A DNA stretch of 64,000 nt. Source: Vicia villosa. Lineage: Eukaryota > Streptophyta > Magnoliopsida > Fabales > Fabaceae. The stretch is taken from positions 43,573,462 to 43,637,461 of the forward strand of contig NC_081182.1 in the NCBI RefSeq assembly GCF_029867415.1. Direction: 5' to 3'. The position numbers were made by a program, and so were the translations under genes. Positions 35,679 to 46,635 of the stretch are shown one piece after another. Numbering within the stretch: the stretch's first letter is position 1; each line of letters begins with the position of its first letter. The notes under the pieces are model-generated. The model had not been told where the DNA came from. It ran no database searches and saw nothing but the letters and a program-made list of their open reading frames with translations.

Positions 35679-36161
35679 AAAAAAATAAAAGAAATAAAAA
35701 TATTATAATGAGATAATTATCATAAAGGAAATATTAAATATCAATATTTAAAATAATACTTTTGTAAATTCTAATATTTAGAAATAACACAATAGTAAAC
35801 TAGATTGTCACATTAGTCATTAAATTATCTGTTTTTTTTTTTATAAAAAAAAAAATCAATTTAGTGACAAAATACATCTTACATATACAATAAAATAAAA
35901 TAAATAAATAAAGCATTATGAGTTCTTCATGAACTATACAATGTTATTTCACTATCCTTCAGGGATGCCTTGCTTTTGTTACAAACAATGATCTAAAAAT
36001 TATAACCATCCTTCTGGGATGCGTTAAAATTAAAACCATCCTTCTGGGATGCAAAAAGTTATTTCTTCTTTCTCTAATTCAATTCCACCGAATAAACAAA
36101 AATAATTCTTTCATGCTTTAAGCCAAATCCATCTTTTAATCCTTTGACACAATTAAATTTA
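35679..36161 (-). repeat. copia leader with three small hairpin repeats
   Basis: Three copies of CATCCTTCxGGGATGC lie near 35956, 36008 and 36039. Each can form a short hairpin (CATCC/GGATG). The region is untranslated leader of the minus-strand element. Microsatellite-like AT tracts surround them. Confidence 0.7.
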
Positions 36162-37401
36162 GGGTTAATACTACTTTACCCCCTGCCATATAAGCGAGAT
36201 TCGGTTTACCCCCCTTTAAAAAAAAAACTTATTGGACAAACCTTGCAAAATAAAGATTCCATCAAATTTGACCCTGATAAGTTTATTTGGCCAAGATTCT
36301 TAGAATCTTGCCTACGTGGCATTTTTGGTAGTGCTGACTGTACAGCACATAAGCAATGTGGCACAGTCAGCACTGCCACGTGGAATTTATTTATTTTTTA
36401 ATTTTTTTTTTGAAAAATTTTTTTATTAATTTTTTTTAATAAAAATTTAATATTTTTTTAAATTTTTTTTATTAATTTTGTTGATTTTTTTAAATTTTTT
36501 TTTTAGAAAAAAATTAATATTTTTTTTACGTTTTTATTTTATATAAATTATAAAAAAATTGAAAAAGAATTATAAAAAATTGGAAAAATTAAAAAAAATT
36601 TACGTTTTTACGTTTTTTTAAAAATTTTTTTCCAAAATTGTTTTACTGTTTTTTTTTAATTTTTAAAATTTATTTTTATTATATATAAATTCGCAGGTAT
36701 TTTCAAATCCGTAGGTAAATCCACAGGTATTGTCAAATTCGCAGGTAAATCCGCATGTATTTTTACAGGTAAATCCGCAGGTAATTTTAAATTCGTAGTT
36801 AAATCCACAGGTATTGTCAAATCCGCAGGTATTTTTAAATCCGCAGGTATTGTCAAATTCGTAGGTAAATCCGCAGGTATTGTCAAATTCGTAGGTAAAT
36901 CCGCAGGTAAATTCGCAGGTATTTTTAAAGGTAAATCCCCAGGTATTGTCAAATTCGTAGGTAAATCCGCAGGTATTGTCAAATCCGTTGGTGAATCCGC
37001 AGGTATTTTTAAAGGCGTACGTAAATCCGCAGGTACTATCAAATATTTTTTAAAAACGTAAAAAAATATTAAATTTTTTTTAAAAAAAATATTATTTTTT
37101 TTTTAAAAAAAATATTAATTTAAAAAAAAAAAATTTTAAAAAAAAAATTCAAAAAAAAAATTCAAAAAATAAATAAATTCCACGTGGCAGTGCTGACTGT
37201 GCCACATTGCTTATGTGTTGTACAGTCAGCACTACCAAAAATGCCACGTAGGCAAGATTCTAAGAATCTTGGCCAAAAAAACTGATCAGGGTCAATATTG
37301 ATGGAATCTTTATTTTGCAAGGTTTGTTCAATAAGTTTTTTTTTAAGAGGGGGGTAAACCGAATCTCGCTTATATGGCAGGGGGTAAAGTAGTATTAACC
37401 C
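36162..37401. mobile_element. Mutator-like non-autonomous element inside the copia leader
   Basis: Long inverted ends of about 240 bp begin GGGTTAATACTACTTTACCC and contain AAGCGAGATTCGGTTTACC, GCCTACGTGGCATTTTTGG and GTGCTGACTGT. They are flanked by a perfect 9-bp duplication, TTAAATTTA (36153-36161 and 37402-37410), the MULE size. The centre holds T-rich tracts and a minisatellite. No transposase gene is present. A 170-bp member with the same terminal words lies at 57289-57458. Confidence 0.93.
36690..37045. repeat. Minisatellite of AAATCCGCAGGTATTGTC-type units
   Basis: About 24 imperfect 12- and 18-bp units (AAATCCGCAGGT, AAATTCGCAGGT, ATTGTCAAATTCGTAGGT) repeat in the core of the MULE. 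Because unit lengths are multiples of three, the minus strand stays open for 128 codons reading IPADLPTNLT-type repeats. I regard the ORF as a by-product. Confidence 0.9.
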
Positions 37402-37736
37402 TTAAATTTATTTGTGCACTATCCATCAAAATTGGAATCATTGTAAAGCCACATGTGTTATCCACAACCTCAACAACATCAACCCATCTTACTTAAAGTT
37501 GAGTTGCTACCTGAGATTTTTTTTTTATATAATATTCTTAAACATACATCAATTCTATGACAAATAAATTTACAATAAAATTACATAATCTTAACCATAA
37601 AATTACAATAAAATCATTGAACAATAAAATTATAAAATTTTAAATGTCCTAATATGATTATATTTACTGAATATCATAAATAAATAAAAACAATGATCTC
37701 CTCCAAATCATACCTGAGGGCGTCGTGCTGATAACG

Positions 37737-37956
37737 TATTATAAAACTAACTAAAACTATATAGAGATCAAAAGATAGGAAGAGAAGAGAACAAGCAACA
37801 TTGTATTATATTCTTCTCAAGGGTGAACTTTACATTGTAACATGAGTCTTATTTATAGGACCCAAGCGAGGTAGAAAATTAAGTACATTAAAGTGGAATA
37901 GGAAGATGAAGAATAAGAAGAGAGATGGACATCCACTAGTATAAATGTTTATAACA
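37737..37956 (-). repeat. 5' LTR of the copia element
   Basis: It is 220 bp and nearly identical to 30609-30828. The minus-strand primer-binding sequence GTTATCAGCACGAC lies just inside (37736-37722). Confidence 0.95.
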
Positions 37957-37969
37957 TTTATAATAATAT

Positions 37970-38790
37970 GATGAAAGTATTTTTATTTAATGAATGAATA
38001 AAAAATAAAAAATTATAGATTATAATAATATTTTAATAACTTTTGAAAATCACTCCTATTTTAAGTGCAAAAAACAAAAAAAAAAACAAAATAAATAAAA
38101 TAAAAGTTAACTATAAAAATCAAATCAAATTTTATTTTTTTTTGACAAATCAAATCAAATTTTATTAAATAAAAGAATAAAAGGTAAGTTAGTGGAATGA
38201 ATAATAATAATTAAATAAATAAATCTAGAAAATGAATAATATTTATTAATTAAAATAAAAATTAGGTAGTTAGTGGTATAATTATAAAATTAAATTTTAA
38301 TAATTAAATAAATAAATATAAAAATATGAAATTGCAATGAAATCCTCAATTTTGACATCAAAGTTGTTAAGTGACATAACAATTTTATATATAAGACACT
38401 AAGATGAAAGTATTTTTATTTAATGAATGAATAAAAAATAAATATTATATATTATATTTTTATAATATTTTAATAATTTTTGAAAAATACTCCTCCATAA
38501 AACATAAAAAACTAAATAAGTAAAAAAAAGTTAATTATAAAATACAATAAAATTTTATTAATTACAAGAATAAAAGGTAAGTTAGTGGAATGAATAATAA
38601 TAAATAATTAAACAATTAAATATAGAAATTAAATAATATTTCATTAATTAAAATAAAAATTAGGTAGTTAGTGGTATAATTATAAAATCAAATTTTATTA
38701 ATAAAAAATTAAATTAAATAAATAAATATAAAAAATATGAAATTACAATAATATCTTCAATTTTGGCGTCAAAGTTGTTAAGTGAAAATA
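37970..38790 (+). repeat. Two tandem copies of an AT-rich 430-bp unit
   Basis: GATGAAAGTATTTTTATTTA starts both copies (about 37971 and 38402). Both share AAAAGGTAAGTTAGTGGAAT, ATTAGGTAGTTAGTGGTAT and a closing CAAAGTTGTTAAGTGA. Copies differ by indels. No ORF. Confidence 0.85.
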
Positions 38791-39164
38791 AAATATAAGA
38801 TTAATTTGTTTATGTTACAACATGTTTCACAATTTTCATAATTAATTAATTTGTTTATATGGCAACATATTAATTTATCAAAAACTTATATAAATAAATG
38901 AAAATAAAATATTATAATAAAAACATTAATTTAAATATTTTTTATAAAATATAGTTTTAAATAATAGTTTGAAAATCAAACCAATCATCAATCTAATAGA
39001 GGTATTGGATCACTGGTCGAACCGCATGACTAAACTAGATAACTTGGTTGAATAAAGCAAACCGATCATCAAACAAAAAAAGGGTATTGAGACATTAGTT
39101 CATTGGTCGAACCATTGGGTTAGTAACAAAAGTAAACCAGATTAAATCGACCAACTCTGTTGAA

Positions 39165-39915
39165 TAACTCATATGAGTATTCTAAGAAGAGAGTCTAAGA
39201 TAAGGAACTCCTATGGATATTCTGAGATCACAATCTAAGATGAGGAACTCATATGAGAGTATTTTGAGACAACATAATATTGTAAGATGAGGAACTCTTA
39301 TGAGTATTTTGAGACGACAGTCTACGATGAAAAACTCCTATGAGCATTTTGAGACCATAACATAAGATGAGAATTTTCTATGAGTATCTTGAGATGAAAG
39401 TCTTTATAAATGATCTCCTTTGAGTATTTTAAGATAAAGGTCTAAAATGAGGATCTCCTATGAGTATTCTAAGATGAGAGTCTAAGATGAAAATCTCTTA
39501 TGAGTATTCTAAGATGAGAGTCTATGGAAAGGATCTTCTATGAGTATTCTAAGATGAGAGTATCTGGAAATGATCTCCTATGAGTATTATGAAATGGGAG
39601 TCTAAGATGAGGATCACCTTTCCAATGACTTTGATCTAAGAATTTGATCCATAGGAGATTATTTCCATTTGATTCATAGAAGATCCTTTCCTTTTGACTT
39701 TGATCTTAAAATTTGATTCAAAGGAGATCCTTTCCATTTGACTTTGAACTTAAACTTTCATTAATAGGAGATATTTTCCACTTGATTTATAGGAGATAAT
39801 TTCCAATGACTTTGATTTTAAAATTTGATTTATAGAAGATCCTTTCCATTTGACTTTGATCTTTCCAATTGATTCATATGAGATTAGTTCCATTTGATTC
39901 ATATGAGATCCTTTT
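39165..39915. repeat. Degenerate minisatellite: GAG/TCT units then GATCC/TTTCC units
   Basis: From 39165 to 39615 units of about 40-45 bp read TCTAAGATGAGGATCTCCTATGAGTATT in many variants. From about 39620 to 39910 the repeats change to CATTTGATTCATAGGAGATCCTTTCC and TTTGACTTTGATCTTA types. The GGATCTCCTATGA and TCATAGGAGATCC cores are reverse complements, so the two halves face each other. Confidence 0.8.
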
Positions 39916-40370
39916 CAAATATATCTGAAGGATATATGTTTCGTACTTCTTGTTTATGGACCACCATTAATACATTTATTATGCACACAATAAAAATTAT
40001 AGTAACCATTGGTTTAACCAATCTGGAAGATGGTGGAAGGTTAAGCAAAAAATGGTAAAGCTGTGAAGTTTCTTTTGGAAGTTTAGATGAAATGCTTATT
40101 CGTATTTTGAAGTTTATCTTAGGTGGTAATGTTTTATGATGTTGTGCTATGTAATGTTGGTATTTTGGCAAAATGATAAATGTATTTTGATCCTTGTATT
40201 ATGTTGCAACAACGTAAAATATAACTGTGTGTTTAAATGGATGTTAATGAAGTTTCTTTTGTATTTAAAAATCCAACTGTTACAATGGTATATATATATA
40301 TGGTGTAGTCTTAATGGTTATTTACTAATATTAAGTAATGATACTTTAATATCATTTGTATGTCAATAAT

Positions 40371-40606
40371 ACATTCCAACTCTAAATACAAGCCAAATCT
40401 TAATTCCCAGTGGCCAAGGAAACCTATCATAGGACATCATGTTCCAAGACTAGCAAGTAAATACTTGTCATCCTAGAAATACAAATGCAACAAAACTAGT
40501 TAAAGACAATACACTCGAACTCTAAATACAAGCCCAATCTTAATTTTCACTGGCCAAAGAAACCTATCTTAGTAAATCATGTTCCAAGACTAGCAAGCTC
40601 CCTTAA
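40371..40606 (+). repeat. 140-bp spaced direct duplication
   Basis: AACTCTAAATACAAGCC...CTTAATT...GTTCCAAGACTAGCAAG occurs at 40378 and 40518 with small differences. Confidence 0.85.
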
Positions 40607-40865
40607 CAACTAGAAACATCATGCTCACATCAAACAACAAAAACAGGCAAACACAATTGGATCCCAACACTACTGAGCTTCACTCCAAGGACTAAGCTCC
40701 AATTTTAAAGACCTTACAAATGAACAATTTAACAGAACCAAAATGATGTCCTTATAAAAACATGTAACTTGCAACATGCAAGCACCAGAATTTATTGCTT
40801 CCAAAAATCTTAACATTGATTATCACCTTCATGTTGACGTGGCCTATACATTTATCATTGATTAT

Positions 40866-42026
40866 AAAAACTATAAATCAAACTACAAAACTAGTTTAGG
40901 CAAAAGATAAAACCTGCAGATATAATTTAACAATATATCACAGTATATATCATAAACATTACATTAGATATCCATATTCAAATTCAATCAGGGATAAAAC
41001 ACAATGAGACTGGGAATCCTAACCCTAAACCAAATAAACAAAAATACTCCTTTCTTCTAGCAAGAGATTAAACAACTATATACTCAATCAATCATCTAAA
41101 GAATGAAAAGGACAATAGATACCAATCCACATTAAACAACAATCAATAGTTTTTTCAAATTTAAAAAAACTGATCAAACCAATTTGAATCCAGTCACAAG
41201 AATTCTAAGTTTAATCAAACACAAATTCATAAAATCATTAAGAAGAAAGTAGATTTACCTCAAGAAAACCTGAAAAGAATTCAACTACATAAACTGTTAC
41301 TGAAGCTCTTAACCTAAAACAAGTCATTAAGAACAAAAGAGAAGGAAGAAAAAGAAACCAAAACCCTAATCAGAGAAACTCTCCACCTTCATCAAACCCA
41401 TTGATTCAATAGACCCCACATTTCCTATAAAAACGAGGTTTATAGGGGCTCATTCCCCCTTCTTTAATTTTTTTTGCTTTCACACACTGACTCTTACAAG
41501 AATATGACCCTAATAATTTAAAGTTCGTGCCGAGAGATAATGAGAGTGGTTAAACATTATTCCCACAAGAAATCCATTAGAATCAACCCTTTCATTCCTT
41601 AACATAACTCAACAAAAAAAAAAAAAACTAAAAAAAGAGAGAAAATAAAAACATGATAACAACAAAGGAAAAAAAAAACTCTTTTTTCTTAATCTAAACC
41701 CTTAATTTTCTAAATTTCCTAAATATATATTTAATTCCAATTCCAATACACGTGTAAACCGTTCACGGCGTTAAGAAAGACAAAATTTCGTTACTTCTTT
41801 TCCGTCATCGTTTTCCGCCGCAATGCTGTTAACTACCGCTTTTTCTTCGCATTTTTCTCCTCAAATTCCGCAATACCGCTTTCGGTGTCAATGCTGTAAT
41901 CCTCTTCCCGGAAATGGTTTTCAAACTGAACGTGGTTTGGTTTTTGATACCGGGGGCGCATTTTACCGGCAAGAGAGTGCTACTGGAAGAGACCTCGGCG
42001 TACTTGCTGCTTCATTGCAGAAGAAG
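40866..42026 (+). repeat. Right copy of the segmental duplication (TRM1 upstream and exon 1 start)
   Basis: It matches 28985-29866 in order. It includes the putative TRM1 promoter and first 200 bp of coding sequence. Extra sequence not in the left copy lies at about 41010-41190. The minus-strand splice donor of the nucleotidyltransferase 5' exon is kept (TTGAG|GTAAATC, near 41260). Confidence 0.9.
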
Positions 42027-45000
42027 GCTACTGGAAGCTTGCGTGTTCTTGATGCTCTTTGTGGTTGCGGGATTCGGTCGCTTCGGTACTTGAAGGAAGC
42101 TGAAGCGGATTTTGTGGCTGCTAACGATGGAAATGATTGCTATGGGAGTACCATTGTGGAGAATTTGTCTAGGGTTTGTGTGGAAGAGGAGAAGAGATGG
42201 GTGGTTACTCATTTGGAAGCTAATAGAGTTATGACTGATTATTATCTTCAGAAGAGTTTCTTTGATTTTATTGATGTTGATTCTTTTGGAAGTGATTCTT
42301 CTTTCTTGAGGTCTGCTATCAATTGTATGAAATTTGGTGGTTTGCTTTATGTAACTTCAACTGATGGTTTCTCTTCTGGTGGCCACCGTCCACATCAGTA
42401 AGAATGAGTTTCTTTCTCAGTTTATTGCTATGAAGTACTGACACTGACACGTCGACATTGGAAACTCTGACACTCACACATTTTTTCAGAGGTGTCGGTG
42501 CTATTGGTTTGTGTAATGTAATATGTGATGGATATGTGCATGTTGTGTTGTAAATTGTAGTGGATTTGAGATCCTTGCTTGGCCTGTGGTTAGTGACTGA
42601 TTTTTATTTTTTTTTGGTTTAGTTCTTTAGCTGCTTATGGAGCGTATGTGCGTCCTATGCCGTATTCGAACGAGATTGGTTTGCGAATGCTTATAGGTGG
42701 GGTTGTTAGGGAGGCTGCTGTGTTGGGGTACCATATAACTCCGTTGTTTTCATACTATGCTTATCATGGACCTGTTTTCCGAGTCTTGCTCAGGTTGAAT
42801 CGTGGGAAGGTTCATGATAGTAGGTGATGAATCCTTGTGTTTGTGTCAGCTTTTTGTTGTTTCGGTTTCATTGTTATGTAGTTGTTACTCTCTTGTTTAT
42901 TACTTCTATTGTGATTGCTGCAGGCATTATGGTTTTATTGGGCATTGCCACCAGTGTGGAAATTCCAATGAATTTTCTTGGGACCAACTTGGTCAGTTCA
43001 GTTGCTCCTGCAGTGTGTCAAAGGTATGGTATGGTTTGTTTGAGACTAACTCGTTGTGGTTTTTTAATGTCTATTTATTGGCAAACTATCTTTCTGAATT
43101 GTAGCTAGTGTTAATAAGGAATATTGCTAGATGATAACTTCTCGGATCATATGTGATAACTTGTGTGTGTGTTTTTTAATCCAAAATTCCTATGGAACAT
43201 ATGTAATAATTTCAGTCGGTTTTTTGAATGAATGATTTATGGAACATGAATTAGGAACACTGTTGATGCTTGTATAATCTATTTGTGCAAATTAGTTTTC
43301 CAAAGTTCAAATTACACAAAAAATGTTACTTCATACAAATGTATAAAGTACCCTATTTCTTTTCATTTTTTAGGTTTCAAACTCCCTTAAGGTATCAGGA
43401 CCTCTTTGGACAGGGCCTCTTCATGATGCGGCGTATCTTACAGACATGTTAGATCTGGCCAAGCAGTGGGGATGGATTGGCTGTGATGGTAAAGACAGTC
43501 TTGAAAAGCTTATAAACTTGATGGTGGATGAAAGTGACCCCAGGTTGCCATCTGGGTATATAAAGTTGGATGAGGTGGTTCTTTTAGCTTTGTTGCATTG
43601 TAAATAATGTTAGCTGCTTTGGTGAGAATAATGAGTTATGTTAGTTTTATGTGTATTTATCCAGATGGCAAGCCGTGCAAAAATAAATACTCCGCCTCTG
43701 AGGACCTTGATGAGCGCCTTGCACGAGGTACTCTAAAAAATCTTTAATATGGTACAGTAATCATGTCATAATTGTGATTATCATTGAATATATGTTTCAT
43801 GAGAATAAATTTAACTTAATTCTTCTTCAAATTTGTGTTAAAGGATTGTCGATAATTGCATTTATATTATCTAATTGCATAAATATTTGACATTATAGAA
43901 TAATGTCAAGCTCATATTTTCAATAGTATATTCTATTATATTAATTCAAATGCAACCAACTTTGTACCTGATTGGAACTGCGTCCCGCTAGGAGAAATTG
44001 CATCAAAACACCGCATTAACGTAGAAGCTTCAACTCATAGCTTTTAAATTTTCATATCAAAAGCTTATTGGAACGTGAGAATAGAGCACCAGACTCTGTT
44101 CCAAATATACGCTTCATATGTTTTGTTGGGTATAATTTTTCTTTTGCTGCATGGTATGTGGGGCGTTTAGGTGGTTAGTGCTTATGGTTGTCATGCCGGG
44201 TAAATAGTTCCGTCTTTTCTCAGTATTTCTCTCTTTGGAGGTTTGAGGTTGTGGGTGTAAGAGTTTAGCATTGATTTGATATTTGATTTCATCCGGCTGT
44301 TCATGAACTGATAAATCAATGTATATGGTGCCTGATATCTCATCGATAACGGAGCACATTAATGTTCTATTTTGAAAATGGTTCTTTACTAAGGCCAGGG
44401 GAGACAACTGTTTTGTGTATATGGTGGGTTTGGTTTTTTAGCTTTATAGTTTGTTTTGAGCTGTCTCAAAAGGCACCGAATGTATGTTTACTCCAAAGCT
44501 TGAATTCTTAGCTTTACAAAATTCCAGACAATAACACATTGGAACGCGAGAAGCGAGAAATAGAAGCGAACATGCATCCAAACAAATAATTAGTAGTTTT
44601 TCCCAACTGCTAGTTTTCTTGAAGTATATGAGCTGTATCCTTTTACTCCTTTATCCATATATCCTTCTTTGCCTTTAAATAAAAAGTTAAGCCATGAAAC
44701 CAGTTATGGTATAAAATTTAGCTATCCACATTACGTCGGCCGGTAGGTGTATAAAGTAAAAATGAATGGAGTTGCCTTTTATTATTTATCGGTTATCGTC
44801 GTCTATTTGTTTACCATGTTTGGTTTGATGAGATATTGAATCATAGATTGTTCAGGTATGTTGATTCTAGATGAAGCTTTAGAAACCAGACATTCACTGA
44901 TCTTGTACTTGGTTTATTGCAGAAAGGTTATGCTGCCAGTAGGTCTCACATAATCACAAATGCAATTAAAACAAATTGCCCCATGACAGAATTCATTAGT

Positions 45001-45036
45001 ATAGCGAAAGAACTACTTCCGGTATCCGTCTCTTAA
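41823..45036 (+). CDS. TRM1: tRNA (guanine-26 N2)-dimethyltransferase, TRM1 family
   Basis: Six exons join in frame: 41823-42397, 42623-42823, 42924-43023, 43374-43574, 43665-43727 and 44923-45036; introns are GT-AG; the product has 417 residues. It transfers methyl groups from SAM to G26 of tRNA. Motif I is LRVLDALCGCGIRSLRYL (residues about 73-90); the catalytic-site motif is DFIDVDSFGSDSSF. A Cys-rich zinc-binding part, GHCHQCGN...CSCS, lies in exon 3. The N-terminus (SSHFSPQIPQYRFRCQC) could be a plastid or mitochondrial transit peptide. The length fits the short plant form (as I recall AT3G56330, about 430 aa) rather than the longer nuclear/cytosolic types. Intron 1 holds a MITE. The first ATG is used. 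A broken copy of exon 1 lies at 29672. Confidence 0.94.
42433..42512. mobile_element. Small MITE remnant in TRM1 intron 1
   Basis: It holds ACTGACACTGACACGTCG and TTTTTCAGAGGTGTCGGTGC, matching the ends of the 26872 element, with the interior mostly lost. Confidence 0.55.
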
Positions 45037-46635
45037 TGGATTGGTGTCTGAAGATTCATCTGAGAATTGATTAATGTTCAAGATTTTGGCTATATCAAAT
45101 TTTTGTTGTTGCACATTAGTCTGTTTATAATTTAATTGATAATTGTAATTTGTAAGTGCCAATGATGTCACTCTAAGTCTAACCACTAAAGATTTTGGAT
45201 AAAAATACTTTACATCTTGTTACATAAAACAACTCATCTCTTCTATTAACTCAAAAGTATTAAAAATTAATAGAGAAATACTGCAACAAAACAATTGTAA
45301 AAAAAATAACCAAAGAAAAATATGACAATCAATGTCCTTTTTTAATAAGTCAAAAGATTTTATTAATGATCTATTCTAACACAAGGAGTTCTGAAAATAA
45401 AAACAAAGGAATACAAACAAAAGAGATACATTCACTAAAGAGAGTTAAGACAGAAAGAAATTTAAGTAGTTTAAAGAATTAGACCACCAATAGATATATA
45501 TCAAAAGAGAAGATTTTGAACTTTGCTTTAATCCACTAAGATGCTTGATTTTCACATGATCTAAAATTTGAGTAGATGATAGGAATATTTTAGTGAATAA
45601 ACCTCATCCTTATCCTTATCAACTGACTAAATCCGCATGTTTGAAACATATCTTCAATGGGGTGGAGGTTGCTTAGTGCACACTTGAATTTATAAGTTTT
45701 AGAATTTAACATTTTTATCATTGAAGCTGATACACGTGGCGTTCCTATTGCTTAAATATATGTGTAAATTGTTTCATGAAACAATTTAAAAAGTGTGTTG
45801 TTCATTATTAAATAATATTAATCTTGATACTTTATGGGACAAAATATAAATTGATTTGACCACATATAGATTGTTTATTGAAATCACCATTGAAGTAAAA
45901 TTAGTTTAGATTGCTTAGATGTTGCTTAAATGCAATGTGACAATTTGATCTCACACAAATAATTCAAACAATTGAAATAAATTTCCCCTATATAACTTCT
46001 CCCTGTTGGAGATGCTTTTAGTATGAAAAAAATTACATTTAATAATTAACTTTTTATTCCAAGAGAACATATGGGATCTCCGGATCTACTAACCTTCTTC
46101 TTTGACACCTACTCTAATTTAAAATTTATTTGACATTTACATTTTTTTAGGAACTACTTCCAGACAGAGATGTCGCAACCCTTGCTCTTTTGACATTGTA
46201 CTTGAGCCGCACGTGTTGCTCATGGGCAACAACCTAACATTCACATTATTTCGTAGTTAATCCATGTTATAGAGATTCGACAAGTTTTGCGTTGGTTGTC
46301 GACTACCTAACATAGCACTTTCCTTTTATCCTAGCTTGAGACCGACTATGTATAACAAATCTAACCTATTCATGATCCACACTAACTTCAAAATTCTGCT
46401 CCATTAACATCTATACAAGATCATCTATGCCTTAGTATCATCCACTGACTCAATCATCTGCTCCTGAGTCATTTGCAACGCTTGTTTCGGTCGGTGAATT
46501 GCCAATATTAATTTACAAACAAGTTCTATAATCAACAATGTATCTCATGCATTTGGTCAAGTTCGAAATTCTAAATAAATTAGACCTGCATTGCATGATC
46601 ATATTGTTACAAGGTCTCACACACCAAAGGAAATA
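45037..46635. other. Intergenic sequence 3' of TRM1
   Basis: No gene or element ends were recognised. The first 150 bp may be 3' UTR. Confidence 0.5.

Larger units (their letters stand above)
30609..37956 (-). mobile_element. Near-complete Ty1/copia retrotransposon
   Basis: Two 220-bp LTRs (30609-30828 and 37737-37956) lie in direct orientation and differ at only about three positions. They are flanked by a perfect 5-bp duplication, TTTAT (30604-30608 and 37957-37961). The element reads leftward: 5' LTR at 37956-37737, primer-binding-type sequence CGTTATCAGCACGAC next to it, a leader interrupted by a 1.24-kb MULE, gag (35678-34611), pol (34440-30931) and the 3' LTR. Domain order AP-integrase-RT-RNase H is that of Ty1/copia. 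Two in-frame stops in pol make it non-autonomous today. It lies between the two copies of the TRM1 upstream duplication, so it came after or together with that event. Confidence 0.95.

Noticed and set aside
36656..37042. 128-codon minus-strand ORF with IPADL-type repeats as a gene
   Set aside because: It is the translation of a minisatellite whose unit length is a multiple of three, inside a MITE core. There is no promoter or homology.
36690..37045. CRISPR-like repeat array
   Set aside because: Units are 12-18 bp without unique spacers, and the DNA is eukaryotic.
46149..46170. GAACTACTTCCAG as a second copy of the TRM1 last exon
   Set aside because: The match to the exon (GAACTACTTCCGG) is too short and is not continued on either side.
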